Part shown: positions 1 through 8,076 of the stretch, in pieces
Layout: each line of letters starts with the position of its first letter
Position numbering within the stretch: position 1 is the first letter of the stretch
Assembly: GCA_964624905.1 (NCBI GenBank)
Contig: CAZUYK010000001.1
Coordinates: 55,617 to 119,616, forward strand
Origin: CAZRVH01 sp964624905
GTDB lineage: Bacteria; Patescibacteriota; Gracilibacteria; Peribacterales; Peribacteraceae
Direction: 5' to 3'
DNA length: 64,000 nucleotides
Notes under the pieces: generated by a model
What the model was told of the DNA's origin: nothing
The model's database searches: none
What the model saw: only the letters and a program-made list of their open reading frames with translations
Program-made: the position numbers and the translations under genes

Positions 1-90
1 CCTGATGCGACCGGCACTGGAGAGCATTTCCCCGTCTCCTCCCATGAGAGGCTGCTGATCGGGAGATGGAGTGGATTCTTTTGCAGACAT
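1..90 (-). CDS. 5' end of an unidentified gene running off the left edge
   Basis: An ATG at 90 on the minus strand opens a frame that stays open for 30 codons to the window edge (it begins MSAKESTPSPDQQPLMGG). The fragment is hydrophilic and gives no family assignment. A TAGATT -10-like box lies at 109-104, followed by a pyrimidine-rich leader just before the ATG, the same layout as many confident genes here. It would be transcribed divergently from the secreted protein at 308. Too short to be certain it is coding. Confidence 0.45.
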   Translation of the reverse strand, partial: MSAKESTPSPDQQPLMGGDGEMLSSAGRIR

Positions 91-175
91 AAGGAAAGGC
101 GAAAATCTAGCCCGTCGATGATAACGATTTTCGCAATAGATGGAAGTCTTTTGAACAAAAAGAAGGATCAGGACA

Positions 176-204
176 TTGACAAAAATGATGATTTTTATTA
201 TTAT
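176..204 (+). promoter_or_regulatory. sigma70-type promoter for the gene at 308
   Basis: TTGACA at 176-181 and TATTAT at 199-204 are separated by 17 bases. The predicted transcript starts near 211, giving a leader of about 100 bases before the ATG at 308. Confidence 0.6.
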
Positions 205-246
205 ATTGCGCCGCTCATTCAGATCATCAACTCCCCCGTGCGCTAT

Positions 247-281
247 GGTTCCAATTTCGGAACCAGAGCCCCACGGGGCAG
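247..281 (+). promoter_or_regulatory. two tandem hairpins in the leader of the gene at 308
   Basis: GGTTCC and GGAACC (247-264) form a perfect 6-bp stem with a 6-base loop, and GCCCC/GGGGC follows at 270-281. Both lie between the promoter and the Shine-Dalgarno site (AAAGGAG, 294-300). They could protect the mRNA or regulate it; no known riboswitch is recognised. Confidence 0.4.
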
Positions 282-307
282 AACAACTACCCGAAAGGAG
301 TCCGTTC

Positions 308-1018
308 ATGAAACGCTCGTTCCTCAGTCTGTGTCTGGTCGCCGTCATGGCGATCGCCGCGCATGCGGAAGACAAGAAACCCGGCACCGCGACGTTCGTC
401 GTCTCCGGCACCGAAGGATGCGCGCTCAGTTTGGAAGTTCCCGGCTCCGACAGCCTGGACCAACCGGCCGCGCTGCCGACATTCGAAGGACTCGCCCTCG
501 GCGAGAACGACGAAGTGACGGTGACGCTTCAAAAGGGCGTCCTGGCCGCCAAGAAAACCGGCAGCATGACGATGGTCGTGGAAGACGTCCAAGACGGCCT
601 CCTCTACTTGGTCACTCCCGATTGGGACGGCCTTAGCATGCCGAGCACGTTGCCGGCGTTCGAAGGAATCTCCCTCGCGAAGAACGACCCCGTCGTCGTG
701 ACCGTGGCCCTGAAGAAGAAAGGCGCCGCCGGCAAGACGGCCGCCCATACCGGCGGACCAGACTGCAAGTGTCGCCAGTGCCAACGGATCGCGAACATCG
801 CTGCCCGGGACGAAGCCAAGCTGAAAGAGATCCTCACGGTGGCCCAAAGCCTGAAGAAACGTGAAGACCTCAAGAAGCTGACACCGGTACTGCTCGACTT
901 CTTCGGCGACGACAAGGCCGCGGCCGAGAAGTTCATGCGGAAGGTCGACAAGGAATTGGTCGATCCGGCCAACCTGAAGAACTTCACACTCGAGGACATC
1001 CTCCAGTTCGCAAAGTAA
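308..1018 (+). CDS. secreted protein with an internal repeat and a CxCxxC motif
   Basis: A 236-residue protein with a clear Sec signal peptide (residues 1-20, cleavage after AHA). The start at 308 is chosen over upstream frames because AAAGGAG sits 7 bases before it and the signal peptide begins there. Two copies of a beta-rich unit are visible at about 51-76 and 111-137; both contain LPxFEGxxLxxND followed by a VTV strand. A cysteine cluster CKCRQC (153-158) precedes a charged alpha-helical C-terminal region. I do not recognise the family. The duplicated unit suggests a small extracytoplasmic beta domain, and the cysteines could bind metal or form a disulfide. It is one of only five genes here with a strong Shine-Dalgarno site and ends at its own terminator. 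Confidence 0.8.
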   Translation: MKRSFLSLCLVAVMAIAAHAEDKKPGTATFVVSGTEGCALSLEVPGSDSLDQPAALPTFEGLALGENDEVTVTLQKGVLAAKKTGSMTMVVEDVQDGLLYLVTPDWDGLSMPSTLPAFEGISLAKNDPVVVTVALKKKGAAGKTAAHTGGPDCKCRQCQRIANIAARDEAKLKEILTVAQSLKKREDLKKLTPVLLDFFGDDKAAAEKFMRKVDKELVDPANLKNFTLEDILQFAK

Positions 1019-1037
1019 CGTTCTGCTCCACGGCGCT

Positions 1038-1078
1038 GCCGCTAGTCCCCCTTTGTATCGGGGCTAGCGGCTTTTTTT
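1038..1078 (+). terminator. intrinsic terminator of the gene at 308
   Basis: A GC-rich stem (GCCGCTAG-T-CCCC paired with CGGGG-CTAGCGGC, one bulge) is followed by seven T. Confidence 0.85.
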
Positions 1079-1079
1079 G

Positions 1080-1104
1080 AAAAACCCTCCGCATCGGGAG
1101 GGTT
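1080..1104 (-). terminator. intrinsic terminator of the minus-strand gene at 1132-1509
   Basis: AACCCTCC and GGAGGGTT form an 8-bp stem around GCATC; read on the minus strand it is followed by five T. Confidence 0.7.
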
Positions 1105-1131
1105 ACTTCCTTTCATGGAAGGAATCGGGTG

Positions 1132-1509
1132 TCAGAGCAAGGCGATGATACACACGCCGAGCGCCATGCTGCCGAAGATGCAACACCAGGAGAAAAGCAG
1201 TGCGATGATCGCAGGCGTGTCATCCTCGACTTCGATCTGGAACGTCTGAGGGACGCATTGGACCGGAGAACGGATCTCGCAGTGGATGGAGTACAGGACC
1301 ATTCCTCCTGCCAGAAGCGACGCCGCCACGAACTGAAGGGTTGCGATCAAGCGATGATCCGGACACAACTGGTTGCACTCGGCGCGAAAATACGAGACCA
1401 AGCCCAATGCAATCCAAATAAGCATCCGGCTGTACAAGAAATGCGGGGCGCTCATGGACCGATACAAAGCCCACATGCCGACCGCTCCGCAGATGATGGG
1501 GAACAACAT
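1132..1509 (-). CDS. small multi-spanning membrane protein, unknown function
   Basis: A 125-residue very hydrophobic protein with three to four predicted membrane helices (near residues 1-18, 28-43, 55-76 and 102-124) and five scattered cysteines. AGGGAGG lies 7 bases before the ATG, a strong Shine-Dalgarno site, and a terminator follows the stop. The overlapping plus-strand frame at 1129-1536 is hydrophilic and low in complexity and is judged a shadow. No family is recognised. It is convergent with the secreted protein at 308 and divergent from rsmI. Confidence 0.7.
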   Translation of the reverse strand: MLFPIICGAVGMWALYRSMSAPHFLYSRMLIWIALGLVSYFRAECNQLCPDHRLIATLQFVAASLLAGGMVLYSIHCEIRSPVQCVPQTFQIEVEDDTPAIIALLFSWCCIFGSMALGVCIIALL

Positions 1510-1613
1510 GGAACAGCCTCCCTTTCTGATTCCTGAGATACGAAAGGACGATGGGGCTACGATAGGCCGAAGTTTGGCATCGTCAAGCGCGGTTGTATGC
1601 TAGGCTGAGCCCA

Positions 1614-2318
1614 ATGCTTTCCATCGTCGCCACCCCTATCGGCAACCTGAAGGACATCACGCTGCGCGCCATCGAGACGCTGACGAACGCCGCGGGCATC
1701 GTGTGCGAAGACACGCGCGTGACGGGGCACCTGCTGCATCAGCTGGATATCCCGAAGAAAGAGCTGATCGCGATGCACGGATATTCGAACCCGAAGATCG
1801 TGGACGGGGTCATCGCACGGCTCCTTGCCGGCGAACACCTGGCACTCGTGAGCGATGCGGGGACACCCGGCATCAGCGACCCGGGCTACGCACTCGTGTC
1901 CAAGTGCCGCGAACACGGCATCATGATAGAAGTCATCCCCGGCGCAAGCGCCTTCCTCTCCGCGCTCAGCGTCAGCGGGTTGCCCATCAACCACTTCGTC
2001 TACCTTGGATTCCTGCCGATGAAGAAAGGACGCAAGCGCCTGCTCGCGAGTTTCGCGGAAACGGAAGAGACGATCGTCTTTTACGAATCCGTCCATCGTA
2101 TCGAAAAAACATTGAATGAACTGGCCGAGGCGTTGGCCGCGCAACCCGACCGCCCCGTGGTCATCGCCCGCGAACTGACGAAGATGCACGAGGAAATCGT
2201 CCAAACGACGGTGTCGGGACTGGGTGACGTGGCGAAGAAGATCACGCAGAAGGGAGAGTTCGTGATCGTGATCGGGGCGATTCGCTTAAGGGGCGAGAAC
2301 GAGGATATTGATAAATAA
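1614..2318 (+). CDS. rsmI: 16S rRNA (cytidine-1402-2'-O)-methyltransferase RsmI
   Basis: A SAM-dependent tetrapyrrole-methylase-fold enzyme that 2'-O-methylates C1402 of 16S rRNA. The diagnostic N-terminal motif VATPIGNLKDI is at residues 5-15, followed by CEDTR and the SDAGTPGISDPG loop that binds SAM. At 234 residues it is shorter than typical RsmI (about 280) and appears to lack the small C-terminal extension. The start is ATG 1614 because TAGGCT (1601-1606) ends 7 bases upstream, implying a leaderless mRNA. No Shine-Dalgarno site is present. Confidence 0.93.
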   Translation: MLSIVATPIGNLKDITLRAIETLTNAAGIVCEDTRVTGHLLHQLDIPKKELIAMHGYSNPKIVDGVIARLLAGEHLALVSDAGTPGISDPGYALVSKCREHGIMIEVIPGASAFLSALSVSGLPINHFVYLGFLPMKKGRKRLLASFAETEETIVFYESVHRIEKTLNELAEALAAQPDRPVVIARELTKMHEEIVQTTVSGLGDVAKKITQKGEFVIVIGAIRLRGENEDIDK

Positions 2319-2371
2319 GTAATAAGTTTTAAAATAAGCGAAGTTCTTTCCACAACACGCTCTTCCTCATT

Positions 2372-2439
2372 GAACTTTTTTCACCTGTCCCCTGTTCCAG
2401 CGGAGCTCTCCGCGCAGGCTGATAATTCGAAAAAAGTTC
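2372..2439 (+). promoter_or_regulatory. long stem-loop in the leader of the acetyltransferase gene
   Basis: GAACTTTTTTC (2372-2382) and GAAAAAAGTTC (2429-2439) are a perfect 11-bp inverted repeat. Nested inside are CCTG/CAGG and the palindrome GCGGAGCTCTCCGC (2400-2413). The structure ends shortly before the Shine-Dalgarno site of the gene at 2462 and could act as an attenuator or stability element. Confidence 0.45.
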
Positions 2440-2461
2440 TCATGCGGAAGGAGTCTACGGA

Positions 2462-2968
2462 ATGGCTCGCCCATTTCAGGCCGATCGCTTTCATCTTCGT
2501 TGGATGATCCGTCGAGACTTGCACGAGGCATTGGAGATCGAATCCGAAGCGTTCGAGTTTCCCTGGAAAGAAGCAGACTTCAAGCGAGTGTGGAAGCAAA
2601 AAAATTGTATCGCGATGGTCGCCGAGCTTCACGACAAGGTCGCAGGTTACTGGTTCTATGAAGTGCACATGAATCGTTACCACATCATCAACTTCGCCGT
2701 CGCAAAGGAACACCGGCGACGGGGCATCGGAACCTCAATGATGAACCATCAGGCTTGGAAATTGAGACCCGAAGGACGCAACCGTATCCAAGTGGAAGTG
2801 CGCGAAACAAACGTGACCGCACAAGTATTTTTCAGGTCCCTTGGATTTCGGGCGGTGTCGACCTTGTATGGGTACTGCCACGAGACGGGAGAAGACGCCT
2901 ACTCGATGTGGTATCGCTGTCGCGAAGAAATCCCGAAGAACGCCAACATGGCGCTATTCGCGAGATAG
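2462..2968 (+). CDS. GNAT-family N-acetyltransferase, RimI-like
   Basis: A 168-residue acetyl-CoA-dependent acetyltransferase. The acetyl-CoA pyrophosphate-binding loop is RRRGIG near residues 85-90, preceded by the NFAVAKEH strand. The FFRSLGF segment near 122-128 matches the FYxxxGF motif of RimI-type enzymes, which acetylate protein N-termini such as ribosomal protein S18. GGAAGGAG lies 9 bases before the ATG. The substrate cannot be told from sequence. It is flanked by a leader stem-loop and its own terminator, so it is probably a single-gene unit. Confidence 0.82.
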   Translation: MARPFQADRFHLRWMIRRDLHEALEIESEAFEFPWKEADFKRVWKQKNCIAMVAELHDKVAGYWFYEVHMNRYHIINFAVAKEHRRRGIGTSMMNHQAWKLRPEGRNRIQVEVRETNVTAQVFFRSLGFRAVSTLYGYCHETGEDAYSMWYRCREEIPKNANMALFAR

Positions 2969-3050
2969 CAGGAAAACAACGGGCTTCGTAAGCGCGGCCC
3001 TGTCCGGACATTCCGGTATCCCAAACGGATGCCTAGTAGATTCCTTTCTT

Positions 3051-3087
3051 GGGTGGAGAACACTTCGTTGTCTCCTCCCATTTTTTT
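3051..3087 (+). terminator. probable terminator of the acetyltransferase gene
   Basis: An imperfect stem (GGGTGGAGAACA with TTGTCTCCTCCC) around CTTCG is followed by seven T. Confidence 0.6.
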
Positions 3088-3103
3088 GTGCCGATGGATT
3101 TCA

Positions 3104-4333
3104 TTACGGCAACACCGATACGGGGTTGATGTTCGTTCCGTCCTTGATCACTTCGAAGTGCAGGTGCGCCGCCGTGGTCATGGGACCTGCGCCGTGCGAT
3201 CCGGGTTCGCCTCCTGACAGCGCCACGATGTCTCCTGCGGAGACCGTCTGACCCGGTGCGACGAGGAACTCGGACAAGTGTCCGTACAACGTGGCGTAAC
3301 CGCCGCGGTGGCCGATCAAGAGATAGGAATACCCCGTCTTGCCGCCGTCACGCGCCAGGAAGACGATGCCGTCCGCAGCAGCAGCGACCGGCGTCCCCTG
3401 TCCCACGACGATATCGGTACCGAAGTGATCCACCCCGAAATGCTTTTTGTACGCGGCGTTTTTGAATCCCGCGGACACGGGACCGTACACCGGCCATGCG
3501 AAGGACGGCGTGGCGCTCGCGGCCGCATGCATCGCGATGTCCTCGCGGTCCAGAAGCCCCTTCTTGATGAGCTCCCGCTGGGCGCGGACACGGAGCGTCT
3601 CGTCGATGCGGGCGAGCTCGCCCTGCAGGCGAAGCACTTCGCCATGAACCTCTTTCATGATCGATTTGATCTCTTCAAGCTCCTGTTCGCTGACGGCAAC
3701 GAGACGTTCTGCCTTCTTGTATTCCTGCACGGCCGCCACGTACTCCGCGATCGTGCCGTCGCGCTTGGCGATCAATGTTTCCTCCTCAGTCAGGGCGCGG
3801 TACCCCGCGTTCAGGTCTTTCAGGTACTGGATCTGCCGAACGATCTTGGCGCGCAGCGAGTTGCTGTCCGGGCTGCCGCGCATGGCATCCAAGATGGCTT
3901 GCCCCGCGTTCTGGAGCTTGCCTTCCGCAAGGACACGGAAGTGCTCCTTGGTCAGGCGAGTCAGGACCGTCTCTTCGCGGCGGATGACTGATTGCAGCGC
4001 GACGGAGCCAGTGAAGGACAGATCATATTTCCTCTTCACCTGGTCCGACACTCGGCGAAGCGCCAGGATGCGGATGCGTTGGCTGCGTTTCTCGGTTTCC
4101 AAAGTCGCGATTTTCTTCTCCATGGCCTCCTTCGTCTTCTCACCCTTCGTACTCATGGACACGAGGCTGCTGCGCCTCTTGTAATCGCCCACGGCATCGT
4201 TGATGGCCGAGTTCAGATCCTCCTTCAAGGCGTCGCGTTCCACGAAGGACACCGCGGCGGGAACATGCCTGGCCAGGGGCGTAAGCATCGCGAAGGCAAA
4301 CAGGGCGAGGAAGATCTTTTTGTGTGTATGCAT
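3104..4333 (-). CDS. secreted M23 (LytM/EnvC-like) peptidase with coiled coil
   Basis: A 409-residue protein with an N-terminal signal peptide (about 1-27), a long coiled-coil region (about 30-265) rich in Lys, Glu and Arg, and a C-terminal M23 domain (about 280-405). Zinc-ligand motifs are visible: HFGTD (HxxxD) and HLHFEV (HxH). The architecture matches EnvC/NlpD-type cell-wall factors, which cut or activate cutting of peptidoglycan cross-links during division. All visible metal ligands are present, so it may be an active endopeptidase. The start ATG 4333 is supported by an extended -10 box (TGG-TATAAT) ending 11 bases upstream. Confidence 0.88.
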   Translation of the reverse strand: MHTHKKIFLALFAFAMLTPLARHVPAAVSFVERDALKEDLNSAINDAVGDYKRRSSLVSMSTKGEKTKEAMEKKIATLETEKRSQRIRILALRRVSDQVKRKYDLSFTGSVALQSVIRREETVLTRLTKEHFRVLAEGKLQNAGQAILDAMRGSPDSNSLRAKIVRQIQYLKDLNAGYRALTEEETLIAKRDGTIAEYVAAVQEYKKAERLVAVSEQELEEIKSIMKEVHGEVLRLQGELARIDETLRVRAQRELIKKGLLDREDIAMHAAASATPSFAWPVYGPVSAGFKNAAYKKHFGVDHFGTDIVVGQGTPVAAAADGIVFLARDGGKTGYSYLLIGHRGGYATLYGHLSEFLVAPGQTVSAGDIVALSGGEPGSHGAGPMTTAAHLHFEVIKDGTNINPVSVLP

Positions 4334-4344
4334 GTTTCGAAAAT

Positions 4345-4353
4345 ATTATACCA
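4345..4353 (-). promoter_or_regulatory. extended -10 promoter for the M23 peptidase gene
   Basis: On the minus strand TGG followed by the consensus TATAAT ends 11 bases before the ATG at 4333. No convincing -35 box is seen, as expected for an extended -10 promoter. Confidence 0.6.
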
Positions 4354-4452
4354 TATTCATGAAAAAATTGGAAGCCTTCCTGTGCGTAAAACCGCTAGGA
4401 ATCATGCGTTTTGATGCAAGACAATGCCTCCTCATTTGGTATGCTCCGGAGC

Positions 4453-5031
4453 ATGATCGCCCACCTCCGCGGAACCGTCACCAAAGGCATGCCAGGCGAA
4501 TGCTCCCTGGACGTACACGGAGTGGGATACCGCGTCACCATCCCGACGAACACGTGGGACGAACTCGTCGAGGGAGTCGACACTATGCTGTGGATTTCCA
4601 CCTACGTCCGCGAGGACAGGCTGGAGCTCTACGGGTTCGCCGACGCAGAAACGCGCCTGCTCTTCGAACAGTGCATCGGCATGTCCGGCGTGGGTCCCAA
4701 AATGGGCATGGAGCTGTGCGCGGTACCGCGCAACCTCTTGCTGCAAGCCGTGAACGAGAACGATCCGGGAATCCTGAGAAGCGTGAAAGGAGTGGGCGGC
4801 AAGACAGCCGAGAAACTGCTGGTGGAACTGAAGTCCCTCGTCGACAAAGCTCCGTCGCTCTTCGCGACCAAGGACGCCCAGCCGATGGGAGCCGCATACG
4901 ACCGTGATACCATCGAGGCGCTCGTGCAGCTCGGCTACGCGACGCAGGACATCCTCAAGGTCCTCAAGGGCCTCCCGAAGGACCTTCCCACCACCGAAGC
5001 GCGCGTCACCGCGGCCTTGCGGAATTTGTAA
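4453..5031 (+). CDS. ruvA: Holliday junction DNA helicase subunit RuvA
   Basis: A 192-residue homologue of RuvA, which forms the tetramer that binds four-way junctions and recruits RuvB. Domain order: N-terminal OB fold (MIAHLRGTVTKGM to about 64), two helix-hairpin-helix motifs (GVGPKMGMELC near 74 and VKGVGGKTAEKLL near 109), and a C-terminal three-helix domain that contacts RuvB. ATG 4453 is preferred over an upstream ATG at 4441 because it aligns with canonical RuvA starts and because the extended -10 TGG-TATGCT (4440-4445) overlaps the earlier ATG, leaving 7 bases. ruvB and ruvC are not adjacent. Confidence 0.95.
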   Translation: MIAHLRGTVTKGMPGECSLDVHGVGYRVTIPTNTWDELVEGVDTMLWISTYVREDRLELYGFADAETRLLFEQCIGMSGVGPKMGMELCAVPRNLLLQAVNENDPGILRSVKGVGGKTAEKLLVELKSLVDKAPSLFATKDAQPMGAAYDRDTIEALVQLGYATQDILKVLKGLPKDLPTTEARVTAALRNL

Positions 5032-5078
5032 AAAGAGTAAAAGATTCCACCCCAACCCTAATCCTAACCCTACTCCTC

Positions 5079-6362
5079 GTGCTTCACATCGACCCCACCG
5101 CCAGTCTCGCGAAGATCATCACGCCGTCCGCCGGCATCCCGGACCAGGAATTCCTGGCGATGGCGCAAACCATGCGCCGCGTGATCGCGGACGTGCAGGG
5201 CGAAGCCCAGAAAGGTTCTCATGCATGGCTCCAGGACCCGTACAACGACGCATTGGTACTGCGCATCAAGGATTTGGCGAAGCGCATGAAAACCGAACGC
5301 ATCCAAACGGTATTGTGGATCGGCATCGGGGGCAGCGGACTCGGTCCGCGCGTCATACAGGAGGTCTTCGAAACGCCGGACACGCCCGAGTTCATCGTCG
5401 TCGACACCATCGATCCTTCCACACTGGAACTCTACAGCCGCATCCTGGATTGGAAGACGACGATGCTCGTGGTAGTAAGCAAATCCGGAAACACGTTGGA
5501 ATCCATGGGCGCGTTCCACTACTACTGGAGGGAAATGAAACGCGTGCGCGGAAGCAGGGCGAAGGATTTCACGATCGCCGTAACGGATCCGGAGACCGGT
5601 CCGTTGCATGATTTCGCGGAAGACGAAGGCATTGAAATATTGCCGATCCCCACGGCGGTCGGCGGACGCTACAGCATCTTCACGCCGGTGGGCCTGCTGC
5701 CGCTGGCACTGCTGGGCGCGGACCTGGACGCGTTCATCGAAGGCGCGCGCGACATGGAAGCATCCATCTGGAACGAGAACCTGGAAGAAAACCCGGCCGC
5801 CTTGCTGGCCGGTATGCAGTTCCTGCTGGATACGAAGCGCGGCTACCTGATGCGCGTCATCATGCCCTACAGCAACCGCCTGCAATCGCTGGCACGCTGG
5901 AATCAACAGCTCGTGGCGGAGAGCCTGGGTAAGAACGAGGTGATGAACCCCTTCCCCATCGCGGCCATCGGCACGCAGGACCAGCACTCCCTCCTCCAGC
6001 AATGGATGCAGGGACCGAAAAAATGCTGGCACCTGTTCATCAAGGAAATCGAAAAGCCACGCGTCACGGTGCCGAAGGACATCGGCGCCCCCTTCGATTT
6101 CATCGCCGGAAAGAGCTTCGGACAGGTGCTGGACGCGTTCCTGGACGGCACGGCGCGGGGACTCACGAGCGTGAAACGCGCCCACATCACCATGAGCGTC
6201 ACGCGCATCGACGAGTACCACCTGGGACAAATCTTCCTGTGCTTCATGGCCGAAGTCGTCTTCTTGGGAAAGCTCTACCGCATCGATCCCTACGGACAGC
6301 CGGGAGTGGAAATGAGCAAGACGATCGCGAAGGAAATCCTGACGCACGGCCGTCCTGAATAG
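5079..6362 (+). CDS. pgi: glucose-6-phosphate isomerase
   Basis: A 427-residue SIS-fold isomerase interconverting glucose-6-phosphate and fructose-6-phosphate in glycolysis/gluconeogenesis. Family motifs seen are IGIGGSGLGP (near residue 81), SKSGNTLES (near 132) and a C-terminal GQPGVEMSK segment. The length fits the short bacterial/archaeal-type enzymes. The start is GTG 5079, preceded by a G-free leader built of AACCCTA-like units. It lies 47 bases downstream of ruvA and may be co-transcribed with it. Confidence 0.93.
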   Translation: MLHIDPTASLAKIITPSAGIPDQEFLAMAQTMRRVIADVQGEAQKGSHAWLQDPYNDALVLRIKDLAKRMKTERIQTVLWIGIGGSGLGPRVIQEVFETPDTPEFIVVDTIDPSTLELYSRILDWKTTMLVVVSKSGNTLESMGAFHYYWREMKRVRGSRAKDFTIAVTDPETGPLHDFAEDEGIEILPIPTAVGGRYSIFTPVGLLPLALLGADLDAFIEGARDMEASIWNENLEENPAALLAGMQFLLDTKRGYLMRVIMPYSNRLQSLARWNQQLVAESLGKNEVMNPFPIAAIGTQDQHSLLQQWMQGPKKCWHLFIKEIEKPRVTVPKDIGAPFDFIAGKSFGQVLDAFLDGTARGLTSVKRAHITMSVTRIDEYHLGQIFLCFMAEVVFLGKLYRIDPYGQPGVEMSKTIAKEILTHGRPE

Positions 6363-6455
6363 GAGCAAGGAATCCCCTCCGATTTGTACAGTTTTCTTTC
6401 TTCCCCGATCGTCGGCGGACGCTATACTTTCACCCGTCACTTTCCCCACCCGCCC

Positions 6456-6779
6456 ATGGCACATGAGACCTCCGACAGCACCTTCGAAAACGACGTCGTG
6501 AAATCGGCATTGCCTGTGTTGATCGACTTTTGGGCTCCGTGGTGCGGTCCGTGCAAGGCGATGAACCCCGCCATGGAAGAATTGGCGAAGGAGTACGAAG
6601 GTAAAATGAACATCGTGAAGATGAACGTGGACGAGAACATGGAAGTACCGGGAAGGCACAACGTCATGAGCATCCCGACCTTCGTCATCTACAAAGACGG
6701 CAAGATCGTTTCGCAATTCGTCGGCGCCCGTTCCAAGGGCGAGATGCAAAAGGAAATGGACGCAGTTCTCTCTGCATGA
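6456..6779 (+). CDS. trxA: thioredoxin
   Basis: A 107-residue cytosolic thioredoxin with active site WCGPCK and the cis-proline SIPTFVIYKDG segment. It reduces protein disulfides. TATACT lies at 6423-6428 with a C/T-rich 27-base leader and no Shine-Dalgarno site; the ATG at 6456 gives the usual thioredoxin N terminus. Its stop overlaps the next start by 4 bases. Confidence 0.95.
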   Translation: MAHETSDSTFENDVVKSALPVLIDFWAPWCGPCKAMNPAMEELAKEYEGKMNIVKMNVDENMEVPGRHNVMSIPTFVIYKDGKIVSQFVGARSKGEMQKEMDAVLSA

Positions 6780-7033
6780 AGTTCCTCTTCGGAATCATCG
6801 GGCTTGTGGGATCCTTCTTCATCCTGAAGTTCCGCGAATACATCGGGGACATGATCGGCGATGCCGATTGGATGCGCTACGTGGGAGGCCCTTACAACCT
6901 GGTTGCACTGGTGGCGCTCTTCATTTTCTTCTGGAGCATCGCCGCCATGACGGGCACGGAAGACGTCTTCGTGCGCCCCATACTGTGGTTGTTTCCGGGG
7001 GGAAGGGGCGGACAGGCGGTGGATGCGTTTTGA
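6776..7033 (+). CDS. small two-helix membrane protein coupled to thioredoxin
   Basis: An 85-residue protein with predicted membrane helices at about 1-18 and 40-60. The ATGA overlap with trxA implies translational coupling. I do not recognise a family; short inner-membrane proteins next to thioredoxin are seen in reduced genomes but no function follows from that. Confidence 0.7.
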   Translation: MKFLFGIIGLVGSFFILKFREYIGDMIGDADWMRYVGGPYNLVALVALFIFFWSIAAMTGTEDVFVRPILWLFPGGRGGQAVDAF

Positions 7034-7100
7034 TATCCAAAGCGAAATACTGCGCTTTCCTTAGGAAGGTTCTTTCATTATCCTAGGCGGGCTCTCTGAT

Positions 7101-7175
7101 GGTGCCGTAGCCAAGTAGTAAGGCAAGGGACTGCAAATCCCTCATACGCGGGTGCGATCCCCGCCGGCACCTCCA
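7101..7175 (+). tRNA. trnC: tRNA-Cys (GCA)
   Basis: A complete cloverleaf: acceptor GGTGCCG with CGGCACC, anticodon loop CTGCAAA giving GCA, discriminator T (the Cys identity base) and encoded CCA at 7173-7175. Confidence 0.95.
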
Positions 7176-7262
7176 AATTGAATTGAGCCATCGCGGAAAT
7201 CTGCTATTCTCGCGCGGACCAGGAAGGACATTAACATCATCGCATACCAAATTCCCACACGT

Positions 7263-7338
7263 GGGGCTGTAGCTCAGTTGGTAGAGCATCTGATTTGCAA
7301 TCAGAGGGTCAGGAGTTCGAATCTCCTCAGCTCCACCA
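7263..7338 (+). tRNA. trnA: tRNA-Ala (TGC)
   Basis: A 76-base cloverleaf with acceptor GGGGCTG/CAGCTCC carrying the G3:U70 alanine identity pair, anticodon loop TTTGCAA (TGC), discriminator A and encoded CCA. Confidence 0.96.
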
Positions 7339-7359
7339 TTTTGACATACCCAACACGAA

Positions 7360-7920
7360 TCACTGCGCGGTCGGCTTCACGAATGTGACACTCTTCAGGA
7401 TCAGCAGGATTTGTCCTTCCAATGCCTTTTCGACCGTGAGGGGGGTGGCTGCCGTAAAGCTGTACCCGGCGGCTCCCGCGACCGCGCTGAGCTGATAGAA
7501 GCGCGACTTCGGTTCGTCCGTTTTCGGCTGCGCGGAGAAGATGTGCACGTTCACGTCCTGACCGTCGATCTTCACCTTCTGCTTGTCGATTTCGGCGTAT
7601 CCCGGAAGCGTTTTCACGGACACGATGCTGGCATCGCTATACTGAACGGAGGTCATTTCCTCGTTCAAAGCCTCGCGCGTCGCGGTGATGATGGGATACT
7701 GACCGGCCACTGGCGCATCCGCCTGGAACGCGACCAATACCTCGGCGGGCGCGCCGCGGAGGTCCAGGTTCGTACGATCCAGCACATGCCATCCGTCCGG
7801 AAGACAGGTACCGACCGTACCGTCCCAATATTGCTGCGAGCAGGTAACGGCGACCGTCGAACCGCCGCAAGCGGCGAGGGCGAAGGAAAGAGCCAGGGAA
7901 AGGAGAATCGGGCGCTTCAT
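7360..7920 (-). CDS. lipoprotein of unknown function
   Basis: A 186-residue protein with a lipoprotein signal peptide ending in lipobox LAAC (Cys18). Two further cysteines (in VTCSQQYWDG and VGTCLPDG) lie shortly after and could form a disulfide. The rest is a mixed alpha/beta soluble domain exposed on the outer face of the membrane. No family is recognised. The leader is pyrimidine-rich without a Shine-Dalgarno site. Confidence 0.78.
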   Translation of the reverse strand: MKRPILLSLALSFALAACGGSTVAVTCSQQYWDGTVGTCLPDGWHVLDRTNLDLRGAPAEVLVAFQADAPVAGQYPIITATREALNEEMTSVQYSDASIVSVKTLPGYAEIDKQKVKIDGQDVNVHIFSAQPKTDEPKSRFYQLSAVAGAAGYSFTAATPLTVEKALEGQILLILKSVTFVKPTAQ

Positions 7921-7948
7921 AGATGGGAAGGGATGACACGTGAACAGG

Positions 7949-7996
7949 CCTATAACCTATCACCGATCACCTAAAACCTTAGAACATCTACCCTAG
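7949..7996. repeat. CCTA-type low-complexity spacer
   Basis: The spacer between the lipoprotein and the surface protein is built of short units such as CCTATA, CCTATC, CCTAAAA and CTACCCTAG. Similar CCTA-rich spacers occur at 5048-5078 and 19500-19565. Confidence 0.4.
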
Positions 7997-8076
7997 ACAA
8001 AACATGTAATTGAATTCTGATATACGCCCATATCATTGAGCAAATACCCGATTCGTGCTACAATAATCAGAAATCT

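Noticed and set aside
1129..1536. Plus-strand frame of 135 codons
   Set aside because: The opposite frame has a strong Shine-Dalgarno site, terminator and membrane-protein composition; this one has none.
5070..6749. 559-codon minus-strand frame over pgi and trxA
   Set aside because: Antisense shadow spanning two well-identified genes.
7039..7058. Hairpin AAAGCG/CGCTTT after the gene at 6776 as a terminator
   Set aside because: The stem is short and only a weak T run follows, so it is not called.
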